Of a stretch of DNA of 64,000 nucleotides, positions 1 to 8,607 are shown in pieces (within the stretch, counting starts at the first letter, position 1; every line of letters starts with the position of its first letter). Source of the stretch: Caproiciproducens faecalis (GTDB taxonomy: Bacteria > Bacillota > Clostridia > Oscillospirales > Acutalibacteraceae); assembly GCF_019448085.1 (NCBI RefSeq), contig NZ_JAGFNZ010000002.1, positions 124,001-188,000 on the forward strand. The letters run 5' to 3'. Both the position numbers and the translations under genes were made by a program. Under the pieces are notes generated by a model. It did not search any database. It was given only the letters and a program-made list of their open reading frames with translations, and had not been told where the DNA came from.

Positions 1-1
1 T

Positions 2-1108
2 GTTCACCGCAGCGCGATCAACGCATTGGTCATCAGCGGTGCGGTTCCGGTTTATGTAAACCCCGGCATCAACAAAGAGCTGGGAATCCCGCTGGGAATG
101 TCCCTTGAGGATGTTGAAAAGGCCATACTGGAAAACCCCGACGCCAAGGCGGTGCTGGTGAACAACCCGACCTACTACGGAATCTGTTCCGATCTTCGCG
201 CGATTACAGAACTGGCGCACCGGCACAACATGGCGGTGCTCGCCGACGAAGCGCACGGCACCCATTTCTATTTCAACGAGGGCTCCCCTGTTTCCGCTAT
301 GGCGGCAGGAGCGGACATGGCCGCCGTGAGTATGCATAAAACCGGAGGGTCTCTGACCCAGAGCTCCCTTCTGCTGTCCAACGGCAGAATCAGCGGAGGA
401 CGCGTCCGCCAGATCATCAATCTGACGCAGACAACCAGCGGTTCCTATCTGCTGTTGTCGTCTCTGGATCTTTCACGCCGCAATCTGGCGCTGAGAGGAA
501 AAGAAATGTTCCGGGAAGTCTGTTCTCTTGCGGAATACGCGCGCACGGAAATCAATAAAATCGGCGGATACTACGCCTTTTCCAAAGAACTTATCAACGG
601 CGGCACGGTTTATGATTTCGACATCACCAAGCTTTCGGTGCATACGCGCAACATTGGCCGCGCGGGCATTGAAGTTTACGACATTCTTCGGGATGAATAC
701 AGCATCCAGATTGAGTTTGGGGACATCGGGAACATTCTTGCCATCATCTCTGTCGGGGACAATCTGTTCGCGATCGAGCGGCTGGTCTCGTCCCTTTCCG
801 AAATTAAAAGGCTCTGTTCCAAGGATCGCGCCGGCATGTTTGACCACGAATATATCAATCCGGAGGTTATGATGACGCCCCAGGAGGCGTTTTACGCAGA
901 CAAAAGCACTCTTCCCATCCGGGAGAGCGCGGGCCGTATCTGCAGCGAGTTTGTCATGTGCTATCCGCCGGGCATCCCCATTCTTGCTCCGGGCGAACGG
1001 ATTACTGCCGAAATACTCGATTATATTGCCTACGCCAAGGAAAAAGGGTGCATATTAACCGGAACGGAAGATTTGCAAATGGAGACCATTCGGGTGGTAA
1101 AGGAGTAA
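2..1108 (+). CDS. speA: Orn/Lys/Arg decarboxylase, PLP-dependent (5' end cut by window)
   Basis: Aminotransferase-fold decarboxylase that removes CO2 from arginine, lysine or ornithine to give agmatine, cadaverine or putrescine. The frame is open to the left edge and begins inside the cofactor domain with VHRSAINAL, so the true start lies outside the window; an internal TTG at 26 is not a credible start. Visible marks are DEAHG (the Asp that holds the PLP pyridine nitrogen) and SMHKTGGSLTQ (the PLP Schiff-base Lys), followed by the C-terminal decarboxylase domain. It is followed after 4 nt by a spermidine synthase, which favours arginine decarboxylase (SpeA) of the polyamine pathway, but substrate cannot be told from sequence alone; lysine decarboxylase is the main alternative. 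Confidence 0.9.
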   Translation, partial: VHRSAINALVISGAVPVYVNPGINKELGIPLGMSLEDVEKAILENPDAKAVLVNNPTYYGICSDLRAITELAHRHNMAVLADEAHGTHFYFNEGSPVSAMAAGADMAAVSMHKTGGSLTQSSLLLSNGRISGGRVRQIINLTQTTSGSYLLLSSLDLSRRNLALRGKEMFREVCSLAEYARTEINKIGGYYAFSKELINGGTVYDFDITKLSVHTRNIGRAGIEVYDILRDEYSIQIEFGDIGNILAIISVGDNLFAIERLVSSLSEIKRLCSKDRAGMFDHEYINPEVMMTPQEAFYADKSTLPIRESAGRICSEFVMCYPPGIPILAPGERITAEILDYIAYAKEKGCILTGTEDLQMETIRVVKE

Positions 1109-1112
1109 TCGT

Positions 1113-1964
1113 ATGGAATTATGGTACACGGAAGAACCTTCCGAAAACACGCGCTTTTCGGTCAGGGTAAACCGGCAGCTCTGTTCGGTGCAGACTCCGT
1201 TCCAAAGAATCGATATTCTGGAATCAGGCGAAGTCGGCCGCTTTTTAACCCTGGACGGACAGATCATGCTGACCGAAAAGGATGAATTTATTTATCACGA
1301 GATGATGGTTCATGTACCGATGGCGGTCAATCCGGGCATTCAAAACGTGCTGGTCATCGGCGGCGGCGACGGCGGCTCCGTGCGGGAGCTGACCCGCTAC
1401 GGCGGCGTGAAACACATTGACCTTGTGGAAATCGACAAAATGGTGGTGGACGCCTGCCGAGAATATCTGCCGCAGACCGCCTGCAAGCTGGACGACCCCC
1501 GGGTCACCCTGCACTTTGAGGAAGGACTGCGGTTTGTGCGGACAGAAGAAAACGCCTATGACCTGATTCTGGTAGATTCCACCGACTCTTTCGGGCCGGG
1601 AGAAGAACTTTTCACCAAGGAATTTTACGGAAACTGTTACAAGGCGCTGACTGAAAACGGCATTCTGGTCAATCAGCACGAAAATCCCTATCACGAAAAA
1701 TACGTTCATTCCATGAAGAGCGCCAATCAGCACCTGACCGATTTTTTCCCCGTCTGCAGAACCTATCTGGCGCATGCTCCGACTTACCCCTTCGAGCATC
1801 TGCTCTTCGGGTTTGCCTCTAAAAAATACGACCCGCTGGACTTTGACGCGGCGGGCTGGAACCGCCTTGGACTGCGGACAAAATACTACAATACTGATAT
1901 TCACACCGGCAGTTTTGCGCTCCCCAACGATATCCGGGAGCTTCTAGCCGGCAATGACCGATAA
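1113..1964 (+). CDS. speE: Spermidine synthase family aminopropyltransferase, first copy
   Basis: Transfers the aminopropyl group of decarboxylated SAM to a diamine such as putrescine. 283 aa, the usual length. It has the N-terminal beta-domain, the gate segment LDGQIMLTEKDEFIYHE, the nucleotide-binding GGGDGG loop near residue 84, LVEID for ribose, and VDSTDSFGPGEELF where the usual enzyme has D-S-T-D-P. Pro is thus replaced by Ser beside the catalytic Asp. An aaggag site at the end of the decarboxylase gene and a 4-nt gap indicate translation from the same mRNA. No SAM decarboxylase is in view. Family membership is firm, exact diamine acceptor is not. Confidence 0.93.
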   Translation: MELWYTEEPSENTRFSVRVNRQLCSVQTPFQRIDILESGEVGRFLTLDGQIMLTEKDEFIYHEMMVHVPMAVNPGIQNVLVIGGGDGGSVRELTRYGGVKHIDLVEIDKMVVDACREYLPQTACKLDDPRVTLHFEEGLRFVRTEENAYDLILVDSTDSFGPGEELFTKEFYGNCYKALTENGILVNQHENPYHEKYVHSMKSANQHLTDFFPVCRTYLAHAPTYPFEHLLFGFASKKYDPLDFDAAGWNRLGLRTKYYNTDIHTGSFALPNDIRELLAGNDR

Positions 1965-2023
1965 AAGCCTAAAACGCGGCGGACAATTTTCGCTGTAAAA
2001 CAAACTGTAAAGGAGAACAAAAA

Positions 2024-2938
2024 ATGGATCAGCCTTTTGTAGATATTCTTTATACCCAAAACTGGGACAGCAGCACAAAATTTTCAATCAAGGTGACAAA
2101 ACCGCTTCACTCGGAGGTTACCCCTTACCAGAGAATTGATTTTTTTGAGTCCGACACCTACGGCACCTTCTTCACACTGGACGGACTGATGATGGTTACC
2201 CAGAAGGACGAATTCGCGTATCACGATATGATTGCGCACGTCCCAATGGCAACAAACCCCGACATTAAGCGTGTTTTGATTATCGGCGGCGGCGACGGCG
2301 GCACCTCCCGCGAAATCTGCCGGTACAAGCATATTGAAAAAGTCGATCTGGTCGAGATTGACGAAAGGGTTATGCAGCTCTGCCAGCAGTATCTGCCGCA
2401 GACGGCGGGCCATATTGCAACGGAAACGCGCCTGCATCCGCACTTTGAGGACGGGTTGAAATATGTGAAAAACACTCCGGACGGCTCTTATGATCTGATT
2501 CTGGTGGATTCCACCGATCCCATCGGTTCCGGCGAAGGCCTGTTTACCACAGATTTTTACAGGGAATGCTTCCGTGTTCTTTCGGGCGACGGAATCCTGA
2601 TTAATCAGCACGAATCACCTTATTACAATTTCCATGTAAGGGAAATGCGCAAAGCGCACCGGAAAATCAAAGAGGTTTTCCCGATTGTAAAAGTGTATCA
2701 GTATAATATTGCCACCTATCCGTCCGGTCACTGGCTGTTTGGCTTTGCGTCCAAACGGTACGACCCGATTCTCGACCATCAGGCAAAGCGCTGGGAAGAA
2801 TTCGGTTTGAAAACCATGTATTACAATTCACAGATCCACGAAGGCGCGTTTGCGCTGCCCACTTTTGTGAATGAAATGCTGGCGGGCACAGACCCGAATA
2901 CCCTGCCCATTTTCCCGCACAAGGACTATGTCGGATAA
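2024..2938 (+). CDS. speE: Spermidine synthase family aminopropyltransferase, second copy
   Basis: Second aminopropyltransferase, 304 aa, 59 nt after the first and preceded by aaaggag. It shares the fold and most motifs with its neighbour (GGGDGG, LVEID, VDSTDP, NQHE) but diverges in the active-site gate: LDGLMMVTQKDEFAYHD has Gln and Asp where the first copy and typical spermidine synthases have Glu and Glu (TE.DEF.YHE). Its C-terminus is also about 20 residues longer. The two copies are therefore old paralogues, probably with different acceptors (for example putrescine versus a longer or shorter polyamine). That division of labour is inference. A strong terminator follows immediately. Confidence 0.93.
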   Translation: MDQPFVDILYTQNWDSSTKFSIKVTKPLHSEVTPYQRIDFFESDTYGTFFTLDGLMMVTQKDEFAYHDMIAHVPMATNPDIKRVLIIGGGDGGTSREICRYKHIEKVDLVEIDERVMQLCQQYLPQTAGHIATETRLHPHFEDGLKYVKNTPDGSYDLILVDSTDPIGSGEGLFTTDFYRECFRVLSGDGILINQHESPYYNFHVREMRKAHRKIKEVFPIVKVYQYNIATYPSGHWLFGFASKRYDPILDHQAKRWEEFGLKTMYYNSQIHEGAFALPTFVNEMLAGTDPNTLPIFPHKDYVG

Positions 2939-2948
2939 GAGATCTCAA

Positions 2949-2980
2949 TGGGCCGGTAGCAATACCGGCCCATGCTTTTT
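2949..2980 (+). terminator. Rho-independent terminator after the polyamine operon
   Basis: Perfect 10-bp stem, TGGGCCGGTA pairing with TACCGGCCCA around a GCAA tetraloop, followed by TGCTTTTT. It starts 10 nt after the second spermidine synthase stop and ends just before the ribosome site of the next gene, so it separates or attenuates transcription into the peptidase gene. Confidence 0.9.
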
Positions 2981-3003
2981 CATTGATTGGAGGAATGATT
3001 GAT

Positions 3004-4602
3004 TTGCATCCCAACAAGACGGACGCCAAAGAAATGCTTCGGTTTTTAGTGGATTTCTGCGGCGTGAGCACCATTAACGGCAGTGAGCACGGTGAAAACG
3101 ACGGTGCCCGGTTCCTATACGACGGCCTGAAAGATGTGGAATACTTCAAAAACAACCCCGACTGTCTGTTCCTGCAGCCTGTGGAGAATGATCCGCTGGG
3201 CCGGTGCAATCTGGTCGCGTTTCTGAAAGCCCCCCTGCCCACCGCTAGAACAATCATTTTAAGCGGACATATCGACACGGTGGACACGGAAGTCTGCGGC
3301 AGCCTGAAGCACCTTGCTTTTTCTCCTGCCGAATACACCGCCGCCCTGCTCAAAACCGATTTAAAGGAAGAAATCCGTCGGGAGCTCCAAAGCGGCGACT
3401 ACCTTGCCGGACGGGGAATCGCCGATATGAAATCGGGGCTTGCGGCACAGTGGGCCGTTCTGAAGCACTATGCCGAAAACAGGGAACTGCTCAAAGTCAA
3501 CCTGCTTTGGGTACCGGTGATCGACGAAGAAAACAACGCAAACGGAATCCATGAGGCGGTACGGTATTTTAGCTCCCTGCAGCAGGAAGGATATGAACTG
3601 CTCTGCTGTATTGACAGCGAGCCGACCATCACCCCGGAAAGCAAGGAGTGCGGACGCATTTACCTTGGCACCATCGGCATGGTGACGCCGTTTGTGCTGG
3701 CGGTGGGAAAAGAAAGCCATGTGGGCGAATACGGCGAGGGGATCAGCGCGGCGCTGATGGCCTTTCATCTGGGCGTTGCGGTGGAAAACAATCCCGCTTT
3801 TACAGAGACCTTCAAAGGGAAGGACTATCCCCCCATCTGCTGTCTGAGAACCATGGATTTCCGCAAAAGCTACTCCGTTACCATCCCGAGCAGATTTGCC
3901 ATGTATTTTAATTATCTGTTCGTTAAAAAAAGGCCGCGGGAAATTCTGGAGCTGATTTCCTCTTTGGCGCTGTCCTCTTCCCGTAAAGCGTTTGAACAAA
4001 TCGGAAAACCCGGCGCACAGGCAAAAATCATCCCGTTTGAAGCGCTCTGCGCGGAATATGAAACGGCAACCGGGAAAAACGCGGAAGAATCCCTGCGTGA
4101 ATTCCTGCTCCAGTGCCCGCGGGAAATGGACATTCAGGACTGCTGCCTGAATTTTGTCAACGAGCTGTGCGGGATTCTGCATCTGGAGGACCCCGCGTTT
4201 ATCGTCGGATTTTTGCCCCCGTACTGCCCCTCCCGCGTAAATCAGCGCGAAAGCGCGGCGGAGCTGAAAATAGAATCCATTGTCCGAAAGCTGATTATGA
4301 GCCGTCAGAAAGAGCATATCTCTATTGAACTGTCGGAGGTTTACGAAGGAATATCCGATTTAAGCGAACTCGGTTTTCAGGGAGACAGCGAAGACATTAC
4401 CCTGCTGGAAAAAAATCTGGTCGGTCTGAACGCCGGTGCTTCCTACAATTTTGAAGAAATGCAGAAGTTGGACATCCCCGTGGTCAATATCGGCGCTATC
4501 GGCAAGGACGCGCACAAAATGCACGAGCGCCTGTACCTGCCGTACTTCAAGGAAGTGCTGCCGCAGCTCCTTCTGGACTTTATAGAGGAGCTGCAGGCGT
4601 AA
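3004..4602 (+). CDS. M20-family metallopeptidase, RocB-like
   Basis: Zn-dependent amidohydrolase/peptidase of the M20 clan, 532 aa, resembling Bacillus RocB (arginine-utilisation protein of unproven reaction). Visible marks: LSGHIDTVDTE (metal His and catalytic Asp), ADMKSGLAAQ (bridging Asp region), DEENNANG (general-base Glu), and a C-terminal INIGAIGKDAHKMHER-type segment with the last metal His. The start is uncertain: ggagga at 2989-2994 gives a 9-nt spacer to TTG 3004; ATG 2995 is too close and TTG 2983 lies upstream of the ribosome site. It lies behind the terminator at 2949-2980, so it may be transcribed separately or by read-through. A role in arginine or peptide use beside polyamine synthesis is inference. 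Confidence 0.85.
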   Translation: MHPNKTDAKEMLRFLVDFCGVSTINGSEHGENDGARFLYDGLKDVEYFKNNPDCLFLQPVENDPLGRCNLVAFLKAPLPTARTIILSGHIDTVDTEVCGSLKHLAFSPAEYTAALLKTDLKEEIRRELQSGDYLAGRGIADMKSGLAAQWAVLKHYAENRELLKVNLLWVPVIDEENNANGIHEAVRYFSSLQQEGYELLCCIDSEPTITPESKECGRIYLGTIGMVTPFVLAVGKESHVGEYGEGISAALMAFHLGVAVENNPAFTETFKGKDYPPICCLRTMDFRKSYSVTIPSRFAMYFNYLFVKKRPREILELISSLALSSSRKAFEQIGKPGAQAKIIPFEALCAEYETATGKNAEESLREFLLQCPREMDIQDCCLNFVNELCGILHLEDPAFIVGFLPPYCPSRVNQRESAAELKIESIVRKLIMSRQKEHISIELSEVYEGISDLSELGFQGDSEDITLLEKNLVGLNAGASYNFEEMQKLDIPVVNIGAIGKDAHKMHERLYLPYFKEVLPQLLLDFIEELQA

Positions 4603-4804
4603 GCCGTCGCAATATTTCCGCGCGCAGCGTATTGAAAACCGCATTCAGATAATATAAAATGATTTTAATGTGATTTTAATATTTGATAAATTCCCTTTAA
4701 AGTTTTATTTGTTAGAATTTAAACATGCTCAACTGAGACGGAACCAATCTGAAAATCAACAATTGTGCAAAAAGATTCAAACAAATAATAAAGGAGAAAT
4801 TTGT

Positions 4805-5356
4805 ATGACTACACTGGAGCAGGTAGAGAAACTGCGTGAAAAGGCAAACGTAAGCTATGACGAGGCAAAAGCGGCACTGGACGCGACAAACGGCGACCTG
4901 CTGGAAGCGCTGATCTATTTGGAGAAGCAGGGAAAGGTATCGGCGCCGGCCGGCGGCGGATACTACAGCAGCGCCAGAGAAGAGGAACAGAACCCAGCTA
5001 TGGGAGCGGAGCCGGTGCGGGCATACGCTGACCCAAGATATAACGGAGGAGAAACCTTTTCTTCCCTGATGAAAAAATTCGGAAGATTTCTGATGAAGAT
5101 TATCCGCCTTGGCAACACCAACTACTTTGAAGTCCTGAAAGGGCCGGAAAGCAAAGCGTGCATCCCGGTTTCCGTTCTGGTACTTCTTCTGATATTCGCG
5201 TTCTGGGTCACCATCCCGCTGATGATCGTAGGGCTGTTCTTCGGTCTGCGCTACCGCTTCAGCGGCCCGAATTTCACCGGTGATACCGTAAACAACGCGA
5301 TGGACAGCGCCGCAGACGCCGCGGAGAGCATTAAAAACTCCATCAATCAAAAATAA
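4805..5356 (+). CDS. UBA/TS-N-like domain plus DUF4342 membrane protein
   Basis: 183 aa. Residues 1-45 form a small helical domain of the UBA/EF-Ts N-terminal type (EQVEKLREKANVSYDEAKAAL, then NGDLLEAL). A Gly/Ala linker follows, then a DUF4342 region with one strongly hydrophobic segment near residues 118-145 (PVSVLVLLLIFAFWVTIPLM). The C-terminal tail is polar. The ATG at 4805 is chosen because aaaggag lies 8 nt upstream; upstream in-frame codons lack a ribosome site. The response-regulator gene begins 21 nt downstream, so it is probably the first gene of the two-component operon and could be an envelope-stress accessory. The function of the family is not known. Confidence 0.8.
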   Translation: MTTLEQVEKLREKANVSYDEAKAALDATNGDLLEALIYLEKQGKVSAPAGGGYYSSAREEEQNPAMGAEPVRAYADPRYNGGETFSSLMKKFGRFLMKIIRLGNTNYFEVLKGPESKACIPVSVLVLLLIFAFWVTIPLMIVGLFFGLRYRFSGPNFTGDTVNNAMDSAADAAESIKNSINQK

Positions 5357-5377
5357 CGGGAAACGGCAGGACTGACA

Positions 5378-6058
5378 ATGGGTGCGAACATACTGATTGT
5401 TGAGGACGAAGAAAAAATTGCCCGCTTTGTCGAGCTGGAGCTTGGCTACGAGGGTTATCACACAGCAAAAGCGTTTGACGGAAGAACAGGGCTCGAACTT
5501 GCGGAAACAGGCAGGTTCGACCTTGTTCTTCTGGACATTATGCTGCCAAAGCTGAGCGGTATGGAGGTGCTGCGCAGGCTGCGCCGGACGTCCTCCGTAC
5601 CGGTCATCATGCTGACCGCCCGCGACAGCGTTATGGATAAGGTCTCCGGGCTGGACAGCGGGGCAAGCGATTATATCACAAAGCCCTTTGCCATTGAAGA
5701 GCTCCTCGCAAGGATTCGCACCGCGCTGAGAAAGTCCGCCCCGCAGCCGGAAAGCACGGCGCTGGCCTGCTGCGGCGTTACACTGGACACCGCGAGCCGC
5801 ACCGTTACGGTGAACGGCACACCCGTGGAACTGACCAAACGGGAGTTTGACCTTCTCCACTACCTGATGAAAAACAAAGGGCTGGTGATTTCCCGCGAAA
5901 CACTGCTGGAAAATGTCTGGGGCTTTGATTTTACGGGAGAAACCAACGCCGTCGACGTCTATGTGCGGTATCTGCGCGGGAAAATCGACGACGTGTTCGG
6001 CCTGAAACTGATTCAGACCGTCCGAGGAGTGGGGTATGTGATAAAAGATGAACAGTGA
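5378..6058 (+). CDS. OmpR/PhoB-family response regulator
   Basis: 226-aa DNA-binding response regulator. Receiver domain residues 4-115 with acidic pair E9/D10, phospho-acceptor D53 (LLDIMLP), the T/A switch region MLTARDS and K near 103 (TKPF). Winged-helix effector domain occupies about 130-224 (ELTKREFDLLHYL, then VDVYVRYLRGKID and VRGVGYVI). It overlaps the sensor kinase gene by 11 nt, so the pair is co-translated. Target genes are unknown; the adjacent DUF4342 gene is a candidate. Confidence 0.95.
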   Translation: MGANILIVEDEEKIARFVELELGYEGYHTAKAFDGRTGLELAETGRFDLVLLDIMLPKLSGMEVLRRLRRTSSVPVIMLTARDSVMDKVSGLDSGASDYITKPFAIEELLARIRTALRKSAPQPESTALACCGVTLDTASRTVTVNGTPVELTKREFDLLHYLMKNKGLVISRETLLENVWGFDFTGETNAVDVYVRYLRGKIDDVFGLKLIQTVRGVGYVIKDEQ

Positions 6059-7526
6059 ACCGGTCAGCAGCCCCGCCAGCCGTCTCGGTGATAAATTTAA
6101 ATTTTCCATCGTCCTGAAGCTCAACGCACGGCTTTTCCTGCGCACTTTCAGCCTGTTTCTCACCCTGAATATTGTTTTATTCATTCTCTGCGCAACAGGG
6201 CTTGCTGTGCGCAGTGAGCAAGCGGCGGTGCATACCGCCGAAATCCTAAGCAAAAGCGGGCTGCCCTCGCAGTTAGAACAGACGTGGCTGGAGGAGACCG
6301 GAATCCGTATTTCCGACCGCTTGGAAGAACCGAAAGGAATCCGTTTCGGCGTTCCCGGGTTTCTGCAGGAGCGCTTTCCAAAACTGACCGCGTCGGGTGT
6401 ACGGAGCATCGTGTTTCCGGAAACCCCGGGCCTCCCCTTTGGAAAATATTTAGAAGGAATTACTTATAAAGTTACGGCTGATATTCATGGGAAAACCTAC
6501 CTGATTTCCGTCACCAACGCCGTTTCCATCCGGATTATGGAATCTGCTTTCTGGGTTCTGCTCGGGCTGGAGCTGCTTCTGCTTTTGGGAGGATTATCCC
6601 GGGGAGCCAGAGTGATCCGGCAAACCCTGCGGCCGATTGAAGAATTGGCGCAAACCGCAAAGAACCTCAACACCGGTGAAGCGTTAACGCCCGAACAGCT
6701 GGAAACACTCGCGGGCAAACTGGACGGAATCAACGCCGCCAAGCTGGACACCCGGATTTCGGTGGGTGAAACGCAGAACGAACTGAAAACACTTGCGTCC
6801 GCTATTAATGGGATGCTGGACCGGATTAACGAATCCTACCGGTCGCAGGTGCGCTTTGTTTCAGACGCGTCCCACGAGTTAAGAACGCCGATTTCCGTCA
6901 TTCAGGGATACGCAAACCTGCTGGACCGCTGGGGGAAAAACGATGCGAAAACTTTGCAGGAATCCATTGACGCCATCAAAGAAGAAACCGCGAACATGAA
7001 GGCGCTGGTGGAACAGCTTCTGTTTCTTGCCCGGGGCGACAACAACACCATGGCGCTTCAAATCGAACGGTTCGACCTGTCCGCCCTTGCCGCGGAGGTG
7101 CTGCGCGAAACGCAGATGATTGACGCGGGGCACGAATTTGAATCCCATCTTGTCCCTGTTTTTGTCAACGCGGACGAGGGATTAATCAAGCAGGCGCTGC
7201 GAATTCTTACGGACAACGCCATCAAATATTCTCCTGCCGGAAAGCGGATCACCCTTTCCGTTTCCGGTGAAGAAGGCCGTGCCAGGCTGACGGTACAGGA
7301 TGAAGGCATCGGAATCCCGTCCGATGCGGTGCCTCGTATTTTCGACCGTTTTTACCGCGCAGACGAATCCCGCGCAAGGGCCACGGGCGGAACGGGGCTG
7401 GGCCTGTCCATTGCAAAATGGATTGCGGAACGGCACGGAGGGCATATGGAAGTTTTGAGCCGGGAGGACATCGGTACCCGAATTTCCATTGTGCTCCACG
7501 CCGCCGCAGAAAAACAAGCAACATAA
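6048..7526 (+). CDS. Membrane sensor histidine kinase
   Basis: 492 aa. Two membrane segments (about 37-57 and 166-186) bracket an extracytoplasmic sensing domain of roughly 110 residues; HAMP linker follows (about 188-260). Dimerisation domain with phospho-acceptor His276 in DASHELRTP, then the ATPase domain with N-box DNAIKYS, G1 DEGIGIP, F-box FDRFYR and G2 GGTGLGLSIAK. It is the cognate partner of the overlapping OmpR-type regulator. The overall architecture resembles ArlS/ResE-like kinases. The signal is unknown. A terminator follows directly. Confidence 0.95.
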   Translation: MNSEPVSSPASRLGDKFKFSIVLKLNARLFLRTFSLFLTLNIVLFILCATGLAVRSEQAAVHTAEILSKSGLPSQLEQTWLEETGIRISDRLEEPKGIRFGVPGFLQERFPKLTASGVRSIVFPETPGLPFGKYLEGITYKVTADIHGKTYLISVTNAVSIRIMESAFWVLLGLELLLLLGGLSRGARVIRQTLRPIEELAQTAKNLNTGEALTPEQLETLAGKLDGINAAKLDTRISVGETQNELKTLASAINGMLDRINESYRSQVRFVSDASHELRTPISVIQGYANLLDRWGKNDAKTLQESIDAIKEETANMKALVEQLLFLARGDNNTMALQIERFDLSALAAEVLRETQMIDAGHEFESHLVPVFVNADEGLIKQALRILTDNAIKYSPAGKRITLSVSGEEGRARLTVQDEGIGIPSDAVPRIFDRFYRADESRARATGGTGLGLSIAKWIAERHGGHMEVLSREDIGTRISIVLHAAAEKQAT

Positions 7527-7561
7527 AGGCAGGGGCCTCCCATCGGAGGTCCCTGCCTTTT
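7526..7561 (+). terminator. Terminator after the two-component operon
   Basis: Long stem AAGGCAGGGxCCTCC / GGAGGxCCCTGCCTT around a CATC loop, with one internal mismatch and a terminal T run. It begins at the kinase stop codon. Confidence 0.85.
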
Positions 7562-7685
7562 CAACAATATCGGTTTAAGCCAATAATTTTATTATAGAAT
7601 GCCGAAGAAGGAAAAGCAAGAGCCGAATAACAATATTAATAACTATTATCATTTTATACAAAAGAAATTGATTTTTAAGCTCTAA

Positions 7686-7731
7686 AATCTACCTTTTCAG
7701 GATAGATTAAACCGAGAAAACAGGCTATACT
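7686..7731 (+). promoter_or_regulatory. Probable promoter with inverted-repeat operator
   Basis: TATACT at 7726-7731 is a good -10 box; no good -35 is present at 17 bp. Upstream is a perfect 6-bp inverted repeat, AATCTA (7686-7691) and TAGATT (7703-7708), whose right arm sits at the -35 position. This suggests control by a dimeric activator or repressor. It precedes the 37-aa peptide and the nitroreductase. Confidence 0.5.
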
Positions 7732-7772
7732 ATAACCATAAAAAAGAAATAAATCAACAGGAGGTTCTTATT

Positions 7773-7886
7773 ATGAATGAAAAAGATTTCAATAAAAAAT
7801 TAAATTTTGCAAATGAAGAATACGAAATACCGGATGAGGCCAGCTGCTCCATGGAGTTCCCCAGTGGCTGCATTTTCAGCGAATAA
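7773..7886 (+). CDS. Small acidic 37-aa peptide with two cysteines, unknown
   Basis: Short gene with a near-perfect ribosome site (caggaggt, 7 nt before ATG), located between its own promoter and the nitroreductase gene. The product begins MNEKDFNKKLNFANEEYE and ends EASCSMEFPSGCIFSE: a charged N-terminal half and a C-terminal tail with two Cys eight residues apart. I do not recognise a family. The shape is reminiscent of a leader-plus-core precursor peptide, but no modification enzyme of an established RiPP class is adjacent, so a function cannot be claimed. Co-transcription with the nitroreductase (53-nt gap, no terminator) is likely. Confidence 0.6.
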   Translation: MNEKDFNKKLNFANEEYEIPDEASCSMEFPSGCIFSE

Positions 7887-7939
7887 GCGAAATTTCTTTT
7901 CCGCAGCATAACAGTGTATTAAGAAAGGCGGAGTGTATC

Positions 7940-8539
7940 ATGGAAAATAAATTTATGGATGCTGTTAAAAAGCGCAGATCCTTTTACTCAATCAGCAAAG
8001 AAAAAGTGCTCTCTGATGAAGAAATTGTCGGCCTGATTCAGGACGCGGTCAAATACGCCCCCACCGCTTTCAACTCGCAAAGCGCCCGTGCGGTTGTTCT
8101 TTTAGGCAAGGAGCACGACAAGCTTTGGGAGGAGACACTGCAAATCTTGAGAGACATTGTCCCCGAGAAAAATTTCGCATCTACACAAGAGAAAATCAAC
8201 TCCTTCCGTGACGGATACGGCACCATTCTTTACTTTGAGGATCAGCGTATTGTGACCGGGCTGCAGGAGCAATTCCCTCTTTACAAAGACAATTTTCCGG
8301 TCTGGTCGCTGGAATCCTCGGGTATGCTGCAATTCATCATCTGGACAGCGCTTGAGTCCAACGGTTACGGCGCAAGCCTTCAGCATTACAACCCTCTGAT
8401 TGACGAAAAAGTCGCAGCCAACTGGAATATTCCGAAGGAGTGGAAGCTCCTCGGCCAGATGCCGTTCGGCAAACCAACCACATCCCCGGATGAAAAAACT
8501 TTCCTTCCCCTTGAAGACAGAGTGAAAATATACAGATAA
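7940..8539 (+). CDS. Nitroreductase-family flavoprotein
   Basis: 199 aa FMN-dependent NAD(P)H oxidoreductase. The N-terminal KKRRSFYSISKE motif (Arg pair that contacts FMN phosphate), the APTAFNSQSAR motif, and the C-terminal LGQMPFGKP segment place it with the short bacterial/fungal Frm2/HBN1-like nitroreductases, which reduce nitro compounds and are linked with lipid or redox signalling in yeast. Start has agaaaggcgg upstream. It is probably co-transcribed with the preceding 37-aa peptide and ends in a strong terminator. Substrate unknown. Confidence 0.9.
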   Translation: MENKFMDAVKKRRSFYSISKEKVLSDEEIVGLIQDAVKYAPTAFNSQSARAVVLLGKEHDKLWEETLQILRDIVPEKNFASTQEKINSFRDGYGTILYFEDQRIVTGLQEQFPLYKDNFPVWSLESSGMLQFIIWTALESNGYGASLQHYNPLIDEKVAANWNIPKEWKLLGQMPFGKPTTSPDEKTFLPLEDRVKIYR

Positions 8540-8546
8540 TAAAAGA

Positions 8547-8582
8547 AACATGGCGTCCGCTAAGCGGGCGCCATGTCTGTTT
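8547..8582 (+). terminator. Terminator after the nitroreductase gene
   Basis: ACATGGCGTCCGC / GCGGGCGCCATGT-type stem around TAA(G), one mismatch, followed by CTGTTT. It lies between the convergent nitroreductase and flavin-reductase genes and may serve both. Confidence 0.75.
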
Positions 8583-8607
8583 AACAGGGAATTTCCTGCT
8601 TTCTTTA

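Noticed and set aside
4712-6409. 565-codon minus-strand frame over the DUF4342 and response regulator genes
   Set aside because: The plus strand carries conserved receiver, winged-helix and kinase domains; the minus frame runs across three genes without any motif.
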